Assembly (NCBI GenBank): GCA_910574455.1
Contig: CAJSYZ010000012.1
Coordinates: 613,317-677,316 of the forward strand
Source of the DNA: Trichaptum fuscoviolaceum
Lineage: Eukaryota; Basidiomycota; Agaricomycetes; Hymenochaetales; Trichaptaceae
DNA length: 64,000 nucleotides
Reading direction: 5' to 3'
The notes beneath the pieces were generated by a model that saw only the letters and a list, made by a program, of their open reading frames with translations, ran no database searches and was not told where the DNA came from. Of this stretch, positions 1 to 11,524 are shown piece after piece (positions within the stretch are counted from its first letter, which is position 1; every line of letters starts with the position of its first letter). A program made the position numbers and the translations under genes.

Positions 1-622
1 TAAGTCACCTTAGCCCAAGTATTTTGCCATTCTAATTCTATAACCAGCGAAGGGTCCGTACCGGGTTCTCTTCTACTGACGATATGATCAGTCGTCTCAT
101 CCGACGTACGTAACAATTGTTGCGGTTCATCTCACATCGTAAATTCACTCTGCTTCAGTCACCATTCAAACTGGTCTACTTACGACATCTTGCGCAATTG
201 CTGTCTTTACGGCTTTCTTTGCATCCAGGGTAAGGAAAATTTGCAATCCCAGTCAGAACTTGCAGAAGCTAATCTTTACTTTTTAGGCTTCTCTAATGTA
301 GGACGCCCTTCTATTAATGTCAGACCGGAAGGTTGACCTGCCTGTTAGCCACATAGCCTTTGGGCTGCCTCTTTCAAAGCTTTACACGAATTCCCTCCTC
401 TCCACATTGAATTCCCGACAGGGATGGACTCCGCTTGGCGATAATGCCGACGACAGACTGAGCACGACGGAAAGAAATAGGTCAAACGCACTTAGCACTG
501 TTATAGCAGTTGGAACTGTGAGTTTGGCACATAAGCAAAGATGTGATCGAATCCGTTTATTTACGACCGTGACACTTTCTAGTTCGTGGGATCACCTCGG
601 ATTCATCTTGGGACATCGGTAA
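1..622 (+). CDS. DUF6534 integral membrane protein, 3' part only
   Basis: This is the C-terminal part of a fungal seven-helix DUF6534 membrane protein; its 5' end lies outside the window. Translating about 50-230 through a GTACGT..CAG intron gives a segment ending DDMISRLIRR and then a hydrophobic helix (TTSCAIAVFTAFFAS). After a further intron comes the family signature FGLPLSKLYTNSLLSTLN at about 360-410, followed by NSRQGW. The same signature occurs in the three complete members in this window (11.5, 52.0 and 55.4 kb). The last residues before the stop at 620-622 may not all be coding. Function is unknown; the family is predicted to sit in a membrane. I am sure of the family, not of the exon limits. 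Confidence 0.75.
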
Positions 623-1014
623 ATGGGCACTTGCGACCTCGCGTATATGTAGTCGCTAATGTTTCTTGTAGATGAATGTCAGCCCGACAGGCTCAGAGGA
701 ACATGATTTCGCTGGCAGAGGTTTCGGACAGTGGCAACAATATAAGGCAGAATCAGTTTGACGAGAATAACCTAGCAGTCACCTGGAAGTTTACATCATT
801 AGAAGTTTGTATCATTATCGTGCACTGTGGCTATTGTTATGTAGAGTTATAGAATTAATAAACACGAATAACTAACATATTAATTCCAATAATATATAAT
901 TTGGACATGTCACAAAGCAAAGACTGTACATGGTAGGGCAGACTATGGTACACAAATACACCAAAATTTACACAGCAAGAAAATATGAGCCATCGAGATA
1001 GTCTAAAGGTTTGC
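623..1014. other. intergenic, convergent 3' flanks
   Basis: About 390 bases between two convergent genes, AT-rich near 840-910. I see no gene here; it probably holds both 3' untranslated regions. Confidence 0.5.
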
Positions 1015-3128
1015 TTATGGCAACTTGTCAACCTCCGCGCCAAACCTTCGTAATCGAGCAAGAATTTCCCTCTTATTCTCGTTCTTCGTCCTCCTTTCCT
1101 TCACGGCATCCTCATCAACACTCTCGTACCCTTCATCTTCACCTCCCGTTTCCCCAGCTCTCACATCGCCACCGACATGCTCCAAGTTGCGGAAGTATGT
1201 ACCAAGCGCCTCCAACGCCTCTCTACGTGCCTGCAAGAGCGGTCCGACAAGCTTTCTCGTAGGTAGCTTTATCTTCGGCTTCAAAATACCTTCCGGAGTA
1301 ACGTTGAATGAAGCGGACGCAGACACGAATGGGTTCGCCGGAGGCGGTGGCGTAGTCAGGTATGGTAATAGCAGTGGGTTTGTCCATCCGAAAAGTTGTA
1401 GCCGGGGAGAAAGAAGGCCAGACAGAACAGTGAAAGTCGCCCTGATGCGTTGGAACCTAGATTATAACGTACGTCAGCTTCAAGTTGACTTTCGAGATAA
1501 CGTTGCATGATAGTGCTTACCTAGCATAGCTGGCTGAGGAAATGAGTAATGGATATTAGCTTTTCCTTCTCGGGTGTTAAGGGACAAGGAACGGACCGTC
1601 AATGATCTTGTTGTGACATTTGCATAAAAGCCAGGCCAAACCAAGCACGCAAAGAGCATCTCCCATGTGCCCTAGACGAGCGATTGCCGCTGCAGTCTTC
1701 TTCCCGTTCTCCAGAACGACCTTTCCGACCATCTCTTGAACTCCCAGGTTTCTTATCCATCGTCCAGCAGTGCCTGACTCTACCAACCTCTTCACTATCT
1801 TCAGACCAAACCAACTGCCTGCGGCTGTACCAACGCCAACGCCAACACCTCCTATGATAGCTCCATATTGCGCTTGTGCCTCCTCTTCGTCCCCGCCCAA
1901 GTTCCGCATAGCGAGTGTACCGAGGATGTAACCAGGTAGATGGGTGATGTGTACGGGGAGGGTCAGAACGAGAGGTACACTGGACGGTATAACGCTCGTA
2001 AGAGCTTTCAAATAAGACTCAGGCAACGACGCGTGTGCCAACCCGGTGTGGTGTAGGAGGGCGTGATAGCGAAGGAGGCAACGTTTCACCACCGGAAGGG
2101 AACTGTCATCCTCGTCATCCGAGAACAGTTCGATCAAGCTGTGATTCATTCAGTCCTTATACACGCTTCGCATAGCAAATCACAAACCTTTGTGAAACCA
2201 CGACAAATTTGTCTAAAGGTACATTCTTTTCCTGTCCCCATAGGATGTCACGAGCCATTCGAGCTGCGTGTAGGGTATCCCAGTCAGGTGCATTGATGGT
2301 CATCTTGACAAGATCACGTTCGATTTCCTGCGTCAAGTCCCGTATGGCAGATCGCGCCCCCTCATCATCAAGGATGAACCGACGGATGTATGGCGCGAGC
2401 GAAATGGGCTTGCCGTATCTAATTAGACATACTTAAGTTCAAAGTGCGCTCGAAAAACAACATGGACTCACTCAACATATACTCGGCTCCGGTACTGAGC
2501 CTTGTCCGTCGGCACTATACCCACTGGCACGATTTGCACCACATCCTCATCCCCGATGCCATTTTCCTTCGCATATTTCACAAACTCCAATGCTGCACGC
2601 GCTGCCCCTTCCTTCACTTGCACAATCCGAGGCAACGTGTACGATGTACCCTCCGGGAAGACGCCCAACGCGCCTCCTGAGGCAAGGAAGGCGTATGTAG
2701 CGGCAAAGAGATCTTGCTGTGGCTTTGTTCCGGTCGAGTCGCGGGGCGTTCTTGCCACAGGTATTGAGCCAGCAGATTCCATAATAAACCGAGAGACAGG
2801 ATTTCGAAATAGCGATGCTTTCGCCCAGTAGCTGATAATACGCATGTGGGGTACAGTAGCAGCTACACATACAGTAGTTAGCATCCTCCGCGCAGAAAGT
2901 AACAGTTTGCTCACACAATGTGCCAATGTCAAGGATTTCGTTGTGGTGACAAGGACATAGGATGAGAGCTCCCTTCTGCCTTACATTGTTCTTCCCTTGC
3001 ACACAGACATCAGAGTAGAACCCAACGAGTGCCCAGTCAGATATGAGCCTCAACGTGCGGTAGACAAGCTTGGCATCTCCTCTGCCATGCTTGTCAGTGG
3101 ATGAACTTGAATCTGATGTAGATTTCAT
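1015..3128 (-). CDS. glycerol-3-phosphate / dihydroxyacetone-phosphate acyltransferase (Gpt2/Sct1 type)
   Basis: It acylates glycerol-3-phosphate (and probably dihydroxyacetone phosphate) at sn-1, the first step of phospholipid and triacylglycerol synthesis, in the ER or lipid-droplet membrane. I resolve six exons: 3128-2915, 2862-2472, 2418-2188, 2138-1597, 1533-1521 (only 13 nt) and 1456-1015. All introns are GT..AG and 49-64 bp long. The joined length is 1833 nt, exactly 610 codons plus stop. Acyltransferase blocks are in order: HHNEILD (His-X4-Asp catalytic pair, about residue 65), the substrate-binding region FRNPVSRF, GVFPEGTS, and IVPVGI. A glycine-rich hydrophobic stretch (GAIIGGVGVGVGTAAG) and a second one (ALCVLGLAWLL) are the likely membrane segments. 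The C-terminal tail is charged. The gene looks intact, and its exon structure supports every splice choice. Confidence 0.94.
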
Positions 3129-3213
3129 TTCTTGTGGAAAGGTAGGTTGGTGGCTTAGCTTCGAAAGAGCCAGTTGGGAAACAAGTAGATTTCGAATAAA
3201 TTCTCTGAAGTTC

Positions 3214-3579
3214 CTATGTCAAGGTAACGTTCATTGACCTTGATAACAATGTAATATTGGATGGCAAGAAGGGCTTTAGAGATGCAGACAGCACCGACTC
3301 AGAGCCTATACTGACACAGTGACAGCCTGAGTGAGCGAGCACGACGTGTTGCTTCAACTTGAAGCACAGCCACATGATCATCACTGGCATCCACAGCACA
3401 ACCTCAGGCTGGGTGATGTAGCAGTGGGTCGCCTCTTCTATTCCCGGTTTCGCCAACTTACCTAATAAAAAGAGTTTACACAACATGAGTACAGGAGGAC
3501 CGCTGCATGCGAAAAGTCCATAGAAATTATATACGCTCTTATTCGGGCTTTGTAAGTAAGATCCTCCGCTCTTCGCCAT
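3214..3579 (-). CDS. hypothetical protein, possible membrane segments
   Basis: An open frame of 121 codons just upstream of the acyltransferase. It has two hydrophobic stretches (LLGKLAK region and VVLWMPVMIMWLCF) and many Cys residues. I do not recognise it. It may be an unrelated chance frame or the transcribed 5' flank of the acyltransferase. Nothing in the sequence decides this. Confidence 0.2.
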   Translation of the reverse strand: MAKSGGSYLQSPNKSVYNFYGLFACSGPPVLMLCKLFLLGKLAKPGIEEATHCYITQPEVVLWMPVMIMWLCFKLKQHVVLAHSGCHCVSIGSESVLSASLKPFLPSNITLLSRSMNVTLT

Positions 3580-3644
3580 TCAATAATGGGTCAACTAACA
3601 ACTTGAAAGGTTTCATGCTTTCATTAAAGATATAGCGCGAGGCT

Positions 3645-4472
3645 TCAATCTAAGGAACCTATACTTATTCTACTCTCACTCTTCGGGAAGGAAGATGCGC
3701 TGCTAGACGATTTCCGAGAGTGAAGCTTGCTGTTGCCAAGCTGCTGCAGCACCGTTATGTTTGATTTGTCCTCCAGGCCAAGCTCCTGGACCTCGCAATC
3801 CCGTCTGACATATTTGGCACCAGGAGTATCTTCGTCACTCAGTGTGGAAGAAAGGCTTTGTGTCCGTGAATGGAAAGGAAGCAACGTCTCCGGCAAGAGA
3901 TTGTAATGCATTAGCTCTCCTGTATGTTCGGACCTTACCGAAATGTGAACATCTGTGGGCAGATTGGCTCCAGACCACGGAATTGAGAGAGTCAAAGTTT
4001 TGTCGCCTGAGACCTTCTCAATGCAATCCGATTGAATCCCGGTACTGCTGCGATATTCCAGTGCAAATAATTGCTTGAGGCACGCTGTTGTTTTACGGCT
4101 CCAGTCGTAATTCGAGCGTAGGAATTCTCCCCACCGATTTCGCTCTCTCCGCCGCATCCTGTACTGCTTCCAGGCATACCAATCCCGCGACCTAGCATTC
4201 ATAAACTCACATGTGTTTCTGTGCTCCGCTACTTGTATCCGGCCAGCGCGTATGAATGCTCTTTGCAAGTCTTCCCACCGTTCACATCGATGGGGCTTCC
4301 CGTCACACTCTTCTCCGGGAGATGTGTTAAGGGAGTAAGTCAGTCGGCCTGCCACAACCAGTTGCTCTAGGGTGTCGAAGGAGCGAAGTACGGAATCGTT
4401 TCTTGACCTGGCCTGCCGATACATGGACTGAAGGTATTCTAAGCCTTCTGCCGTTCTTTTTCTCTTTGGCAT
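3645..4472 (-). CDS. hypothetical basic protein, single exon
   Basis: A 275-residue uninterrupted frame beginning MPKRKR, which resembles a nuclear localisation signal. The first half is rich in Arg, Glu and Trp (for example WYAWKQYRMRRRERNRW) and is likely helical. The second half is Ser-rich and looks disordered, ending in a serine run. I recognise no domain. Its length without stops and clean start suggest a real gene. It may be a lineage-specific protein or an exon of a longer gene with the frame at 4816-5313. Confidence 0.45.
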   Translation of the reverse strand: MPKRKRTAEGLEYLQSMYRQARSRNDSVLRSFDTLEQLVVAGRLTYSLNTSPGEECDGKPHRCERWEDLQRAFIRAGRIQVAEHRNTCEFMNARSRDWYAWKQYRMRRRERNRWGEFLRSNYDWSRKTTACLKQLFALEYRSSTGIQSDCIEKVSGDKTLTLSIPWSGANLPTDVHISVRSEHTGELMHYNLLPETLLPFHSRTQSLSSTLSDEDTPGAKYVRRDCEVQELGLEDKSNITVLQQLGNSKLHSRKSSSSASSFPKSESRISIGSLD

Positions 4473-4591
4473 CAGATTTGGAACACCACTTAATATACAA
4501 TTATAGGCAGTCCATGCAGCATATGAGGACCAAGGTAGTGACCTTACCGCCTCCTCCCTTTGACGTACGTATATGAAAGGTTAGCTACTAT

Positions 4592-5313
4592 TTAAGATTT
4601 AGTAAATTGATTCGCCATACCTGATGAATAATTCGCAGATCTGAAGTTGGATGCCAAGAAGATCTGGGGACCAGTAGGACGGGGAACGATTGCTGAAGAA
4701 AATGAGGCGAAGCAAGGAGACAGACAAATGATCGAACCAGTTAATGCATATGGACATGAGTAAATTATGATGCATTTGGAGAGGTGTGTCGTTAGGATGG
4801 TCTTGACAGTGCAAACTATAGAAGCAGCCATGTATAAAGGCAATAGTGTGTTGGGATAGGAGATTGAGTGTTTTCCATACTCTGTAATATACGGTCTATT
4901 GATAATCCTGATGGGGTTATCAGCCAAGTCAGGACTTGATGGTACGCCCAGTGGTCGACAATCCGTTGTCCGATGGCATTCGGGGGAAGTGAGTGAAACA
5001 CGATTCTTCCAGCACACCTCTCAATCATGCGACCAACTACTTGATAGATGTATTTGTCGATCAGTCTGCCAGTGCCTGGGTTGTCATCGATGGTGGCCAT
5101 CGACAAGGACGATATGGACGATATGACCGAAGTAACATCATCGTCGTTCTCGCTATTGTTGTAGAACCGTCTTTGTCCTCTCGGCCATCCGGATAATGTC
5201 AGACTTCCCCAACCTAACGTTTCGAACGTCCCGAATTGTGCAGAGAAGGTCTTTGACGATTCATCCCGACCCTTTCGATGTGTGCCTAATTTCAGAACGC
5301 TGAGAAGCTTCAT
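4592..5313 (-). CDS. hypothetical protein, probably two or more exons
   Basis: The first part (5313-4816) opens MKLLSVLKLG and encodes a Ser/Asp-rich stretch followed by RLIDKYIYQVVGRMIERCAGR. Its frame closes at 4816. Other frames stay open to about 4592, and a GT..CAG intron candidate (GTCAAG near 4801 to TTCTTCAG near 4690) would join them. I know no family for it and the splice choice is a guess. It is transcribed in the same direction as the two hypothetical frames downstream. Confidence 0.3.
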
Positions 5314-5713
5314 ATGCTGGTGTGATGGTCGTCGGAGGGATGGAGGAAATAAGCGATGTCCTAATGTGGCTTCGTCCTCAGGGGTGAAATGTGATGCACT
5401 TTCTTCGGAAGTGAATTAGGCCTGAATTCATATCCTTTCAAACAGGCAGTGTACTGTGTTTGCTCTTCGCATAAGAGCCGTAAATGGAAAATACCGAACA
5501 CTCTCATAGTATCACTCACTGAATGTTTTTTTCAAGCGCACTATGTAATCCCGGTAAGCGATCTTGAATTAATCGTATGCATGTCGTACGGAGTGTGGGC
5601 TTGCATTCATTCAATTCAATTCAAACTCCACGGACTCAGATGAAGACCTAGACCACGGATGTTACAAGTCAGTTAGTCTGATTCGCAGATGAAATGGGTC
5701 AATATAATCTCCA
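5314..5713. other. intergenic
   Basis: About 400 bases with no frame I can support. The sequence turns AT-rich towards 5700, where the Helitron-like 5' end begins. Confidence 0.4.
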
Positions 5714-7463
5714 ATCTATCTATATAACTAACAGAGGGTGGTGCAAAAATTTTAGTCAGCAATTTAGTCAGCAAAGCCGCAGCTCAAGAGCGAAGTGAAA
5801 AAAAGCCCCCGCGCGCGTCGTCCATTTTTGGCAACTTAAGTTCCCACGCCTCTCCAAATCATTGAAGTCCCACAAACTGCATATATGCTGTCTTCCTCTT
5901 CTCAATCTATGAATCCTTTGCTTAAACAAATGATATTACTGAAGTGATAGCATCACTATGATGCATATGCTACTTGCCTCCAATTTGAAGTATAATTAAA
6001 AAATAAGAAATAAAGTTATTACAAAAACAAAAAGTTGAGAGACATCTAAAATGGCTACTTTTCGTTGGTTTCAACCAAAAACTTGAACGCGATATAGTGG
6101 ACACTGTTTTTCACGCCCATGGTTCTACACTTGACAGAAAACATGTGTCTTGCACAAACACCAGAGGACTGGGCTTATGGACAGTTTTTACTTGATATTG
6201 GACATGGCAAAAATCTTCTAATAAATAATACTATCTCCCTTCCCTAAGAGATTGAATGTGAAAGTGCCTTACAAGACCTCATGGATCAAGTCTATCCAAA
6301 TCTTACTTATTAATTAGCGCCGTCAGAGCCAGCGGTCTCCAACACAAACATTTAACAGACTGGCAAATTGAAGATGGGGTAGAGTCAGTAGGCAAAGGAT
6401 GAGTTTATGAGATGCACATGGTGAGAAAAAACCATGAGTATAGGAGGACACCTAATGAAAGGCACATGGGGAAGTAAGAGCAAGTTAAGTACAAGGACTC
6501 AAACGGGAGAGAAAGGTGAAAATGCACCAGGATAAGGAACAGAAAAGCAGAAAGAAAAGATGTGACTCTGATGGTAAACATTTAGGGAGATGCGATAAGA
6601 CATGCTAGAAGAGTAAGACAATAAGGGAAGAAATGTAATAAAAGATACAGATAATACTATATGCATTACTTAAGCACACAATTCAGTAACGTCATAGGAG
6701 ACAAAGTTGGAAGAGGTTGCACAAAAAAGGTACGATCACATATTGAGCATAAAACCCAAAACAATTAAGTTAAAATAGATAAGACGGAAAACTTACCACA
6801 GATGGAATGGAAAGGAACAAGAGAAAGCTATGCATGGAGAGTTTCACAAGAGAGAAAGGAGGCACGAGATAAGAAGAAAATGTATGATTGGCTGAAGCAT
6901 GAGAGTTTGCTTACTTTCTGTAATGATGATTTAGAGTTCATGTCCACACATCCCTCCCTCAGCTGCACTTCGTGTTGGGGATTACAGCCTGCCAATGGGA
7001 ACAAGAGCCAATTTATGCAACCAGTATTTTCTTGAGTGAACCATTCTTAGCACCAAGAATGAGGCTGTTGATGCAATCAACAATGCATTTCTCAACCCAG
7101 TGCATCCTTACTTGGTGCACAAGACGTGTCTTAGAAGTCAGGATACTTGGAGGTGATCATCATGGACAAACAGCATTCATTCCTTGCATTACATTGCAGC
7201 CACCTGAAGCAATGATTGGCTTTGTTCTCAATAGGAGACAAATTCCTGTGCGTCTTGCATTTGCAATGACTATCAACAAATCACAAGGACAATCAGTCAA
7301 GAACATAGGAATCAATCTACATACACCTGTCTTTACTCATGGCCAGCTATATGTAGTACTGTCAAGATGCACATCTAAGTCCAGAGTAAAGATACTCTTT
7401 CCATCAACATCAGAAAATACAACAACAACCAACATTGTATATCCAGAGGTTCGACTGTAGTCA
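5714..7463 (+). mobile_element. degraded Helitron (rolling-circle transposon)
   Basis: A decayed Helitron. The left end has ATCTATCTATATAAC at about 5714, which resembles the TC..TATATAA start of Helitrons. Two blocks of the RepHel helicase follow on plus: 6140-6310 and about 7030-7460. The stretch between them (6320-6900) is A/G-rich and non-coding. The element lies in DNA more AT-rich than its neighbours. I could not place the 3' CTRR end and hairpin, so the right limit is just the end of the helicase frame. The left end is tentative. Confidence 0.7.
6140..7460 (+). pseudogene. Helitron helicase (Pif1-type) pseudogene
   Basis: Remnant of the Helitron helicase, which unwinds DNA during rolling-circle transposition. 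Block one (6140-6310) reads NMCLAQTPEDWAYGQFLLDI, then a stop within the ISLP region, then LMDQVYPNL; this matches the segment ahead of helicase motif IV. Block two reads APRNEAVDAINNAFLN only after a frameshift near 7050. It continues to AFAMTINKSQGQSVKN and HGQLYVVLSRCTS (helicase motifs V and VI) and ends IVYPEVRL. The in-frame stops and frameshift show it is dead. A normal-looking GTAAGT..TTAG intron follows at about 7472-7525. Confidence 0.8.
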
Positions 7464-8931
7464 AAATACCAAGTGGTAAGTGCTCAGATTTAAAGACAAA
7501 TATATACTAATATATTTACATTAGGTTGCTCTGTCTCAAAAGTTCTATTTATCTTTCAATGTACTCTTAATTAACTGCATGTAATAATCTTCTGAACATA
7601 TGTAAATTGCTTCCAGAAAATAACTTGAGTGTACGCCACTTACTTCCAGCCAACTCACACCCCTGGCAACGACAGGGATTTATGCTGGTACATACGTACA
7701 ACCGTGTGTGCTCATGTAAGGTACAGTGCAACTGCTGATGTGCAGATATGCGGTATTTGCCAATGACTTCTTGAACATAGTCATTCTTGCAGTTTGAACG
7801 TGGATACTAGAGTACGGGAAATCGTCCATGATAGAATGGACACTTGAGGAGAGCCTATGTAGATGCTAGATACAGAGCCACTATTCATTCTTAAAAACTT
7901 GAAACCGAGGAAGAAGAAAACTTAGTTGAGCAGAGATTCTGAATATCAGTTAATTATCGGACTTCAAGGAAATGAAAAGACGAAAGGGTTATTTACGCAC
8001 TGCTATCACTCCGACTCTCCGAAGTGTACATAGCTGTGGTGGTCCGGATATAGTTCTGGAACGCATTCCGCAGCACGACAAGTTGCAAGCTCCGCAATAC
8101 AAGAGGTGTAACCTTTTCCTTCTTCAAGTCAAGGTGTCTAGAATCAGGTATAACACCAAACTAGCGTCGGTCGATCAGTGGTGAAAATAGTAGACTCAGG
8201 GTCAGCTCACCCATGGAAACAACAAGTTATACGGATAGCACTCCAACTAAAGATACAGCTCAAATGCGATACCCTGTAAGGCCGATCTGACAAAGAAGCC
8301 AAAATCGACATAGCAACCTGAGTGAGATTAAAGGAGAGCCGAAAAAAAAAATCACCGGAATGAGCCTTCGACTTGTGATCCCGGGCACCGGGCTTGTAGC
8401 TCTTGGATTCAGACATGTATTGAATCGAGGCTCAACACATGTAAAGCCTTAATTCAGTCTGAAGAGAGCGTAGAATGTTGTTGCCGGCGAAATTGTACGG
8501 GAGGATAGAATCTGAGTTTGATAAACATAGCACATCCGATAATGATCACTCTCAAACAGATCACTGGACCAAATTAGACGCCTTCACCAATAACCACCTG
8601 ATCACGATGGAAAGCTCTACATCAGATTTCGAGTGCTTCTGAATAGAGTGAACTGTTTGATATCATGATCCCAAGCTCTATAAAACAATGGCTGTCCGAT
8701 TCCACGCACCTTCAGGATCTTCTCTACTCCAACACGAGCCTCGTATATGATGGAACTTTCACCGGGCGGCGTAGCGTTACAAGTTTGGGCATTCGGAACT
8801 TCGGCAATGCATACGTAGACGTCATACGCACAGGTATAAGTACGATGTCACATCTGCGCCTTTTGCCAACCCTTCGTCTTGATAGACCCGCCGTTTTCGG
8901 ACCCGCCACTCGCGTAGAGCTAGAAAGGACA
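7464..8931. other. intergenic, no gene recognised
   Basis: About 1.5 kb with only short frames on both strands (the largest near 7972-8184, 8207-8416 and 8665-8964). None shows a family motif or plausible exon chain. The last of them overlaps the first exon of the DUF6533 gene. Confidence 0.4.
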
Positions 8932-10641
8932 ATGTCGAGTTCGAGTACCGCCGAACATTTGTGAGCATATCAGACTACATAAGAGTGAAAGCCCTTCTTG
9001 ACGCTTTTGTTTGCAGACGAGCGAGCAAATATTATGAGATCGCGTCATTGAGTACATAGTTTTCAAGAGGGGAATTATTCTAAGCTCACCTTGTAGAATA
9101 CAGCGTTGTTGGCGTACGACATCGTACTGACCTTTTCGACGGAAGTAGAGAAGATTTGGCGGCGGAGGTTTACGGGCCTTACAGTTCTCTGGTTCTTGGT
9201 ATGAAAACACGATATCAGCCAAAACGGGTTGATGTTCTGATGAATCGAGCCTCGCATAGAATCGCTGGTTATTTCTATGTGCACTGATACCAATATATGA
9301 CGGTACGGGATGTCTATACATCAGAACGTTGGCACAATTATCCTAACCCTCTTGGGAAGCATACTTTGAAACGTCATGGACAGAACATGTTAGTACTGCA
9401 TACACAATTTTATGGCCCGTAACTCACAATTTGATCATAGGCGTAAGTATGCCGCGATTCTCGAGGAATCAGTGGTCCTCAATATTCCCAAACTTCAGAT
9501 GCTTAGGTTTTTACAAATTTCCCGGATATGTTGCTGCTATGCAAAGGGCAACTGCTGGAAGTAAGTCTTAAGCTGAGAACGAGACATGTCAACAGATTGA
9601 CGATCATTATAGCCATATTCATGATGAGAACGTATTGCCTGTATAACGGCAGTTCGTTTGTGGCCGGTGGCATCGGAATTCTGGTTCTCGGAGACTGTGT
9701 GATTAAGATAGTAAGATTATTGCAAAATCCAGAGGTATCATTCACTTACTAAACGTGTTTTAAGGCGGCAATTGAGAAATGGGCAACACCTCTCCTCTTG
9801 CCACCGGCACTCGGCGGTTGCTACCCTGGTGTTCCATCCCAAGAGTATAAACCGAGCATGTTTCACATCCTCTCCGCTGATTGACTGCTTGTAGAGCTAG
9901 GAAATTCGTGGTTTTCTGGATTGGAGAGTTCGCCACAGGTAAGCTTCGACGTACGATTTTGAAGCGTGAACCGGTCGGGGAACCCATTTTCAGACTTCGC
10001 TGTCTTAATGCTGACACTGTATCGGTCATACACTGTGTACTGGAGTGCACGTCATTTGGGAAGTATGGGGCTCTGGGAAGTTATTCTAAAGGATGGTGAG
10101 AACTCTAGGAATGACTTAGTACACCTTCAGGACTTACAAAAAAGCATAGGTGTTATGTACTTCCTGGTAATGTTTTCCGCCAACACCTTGAGTGTCATAT
10201 TTTATGTCGTAAGTGGGGCCAAAAATCTTCTCATACCCATACTGAAAGTCTCCATTTTAGACATTTCCAGTGCGTCTTCAGTCTGGATCATACATACTGC
10301 GAAAGGCTCACCTATTTATCCGAGATAGGAGGACTTAAAGTACATCAACGAAGGCTTCAGAACTTTGTAAGGGCCTGCGTTTGATAGTAACTCTTGCATT
10401 AATCGCTTTTAGGAGCACCAGCGTACTCGTTTCTAGGTTGATCCTGAATCTTCGAGTAGTGGCGACTCGCTCGGCTAACGTCCAAACACGAATGCAAGTC
10501 TACAGCATCCCATGGAATCCGAACTATCCGATCATTATGAGCGTAGTAGGTGATATCGGGAACGAGCTCGAGGGTAGCGGTTTGGGTCGGCAATCTGACG
10601 ATGACAACGTTCCAGAAGCATTTGAGCTTCGGCAGAAATAA
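8932..10641 (+). CDS. DUF6533 domain membrane protein
   Basis: A basidiomycete multi-pass membrane protein of unknown function. Exon 1 is 8932-8960 (MSSSSTAEH), exon 2 is 9017-9051 and exon 3 starts at 9104. Joined, they give ASKYYEIASLTLLAYDIVL and then TFSTEVEKIWRRR, the DUF6533 N-terminal signature. Later exons give MMRTYCLYN (the family's RTYALY helix end), ALGGCYPG, an exon at about 10000-10090 with LRS/YTVYWS, GVMYFLVMFSANTLSVIFY (about 10150-10210) and SVLVSRLILNLR, then a soluble tail ending at 10641. The first two introns are 56 and 52 bp. The exons between about 9270 and 9580 are less certain. Its neighbour on the right is a DUF6534 gene. The two families often co-occur in these fungi. 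Confidence 0.82.
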
Positions 10642-11524
10642 GGACGGGGTGGACACTCGCAATTTCTTCAAATACGCCCTCGTGCACTATTCCCTGTTCC
10701 AATATTACGATGTGTAATCTCCAGCTGTAATGCCTTTGAAGTCTCTCTGGTGACATCGCTGCAAAAGCAGTTCCTGGTAAAGTGAAGAAAAGACCTTTGT
10801 CAAAGGTACATAAATGTTAATGCATTACCTTCTGAGAGCCAGCGATCTCCTGACTTAGCTGTCTCAGATTTACACTGGATGGTGAAAACGAGAGTATTTG
10901 ACGTGGTGGATTGGAGTAATCCTTGAGCAAATTTCCTGCTCTATAATTTTCAGACAACGACATCGTATTCCCACGCTTTCATATTCGGATATTGTTTCAG
11001 TTTATCCGGCCCTTCAAGTTACGAGGCGAAGGTCGATGGCGACGGAGTCAGTGCTGGGGATGCGATAGGGCTAGGATGAAGAGTACGAGAGTGTTAATGA
11101 TTATACGGTAAGGAGGAAACTGAAAATAACGATTTTAAGAAGGATACTTTGATAAAATGTGTTTTATTCTATTTGACGAACTTCGAAGTTGCTTTTCATG
11201 ACATGCGGTTTTTATTTCAATGGTAATGATTATGTAGAGATCCGTTCAAGTAATTTGTTACATATATCAAGGCGGATACGCTACTCAATTATTGAAAAGT
11301 GACTTTTGGTCAAACTAATTCCGTCCGGGCTTTCTGCCACGATTCAAGTTCACTAGAACCATGCATCTCGGAGGCCGTTGGGCTGTTGGCTACCTACAAT
11401 AAATATTGTTAACTAAATTATCACAAGATTCGCTTATCAAGTACTACCAGTGACCCAGTTTGAGTCCGAAGCGAGTTCATGTGCTGAAGAAGAATCCCGT
11501 AAATATGTAGTTCGTTTCCCATCA
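10642..11524. other. intergenic between convergent genes
   Basis: About 880 bases, AT-rich around 11100-11300. No gene or known element seen. It should include the 3' untranslated regions of the DUF6533 and DUF6534 genes. Confidence 0.4.

Noticed and set aside
8665..8964. A 99-codon plus frame as a separate gene
   Set aside because: Its end overlaps exon 1 of the DUF6533 gene, in the same frame as MSSSSTAEH, and the part upstream has no motif.
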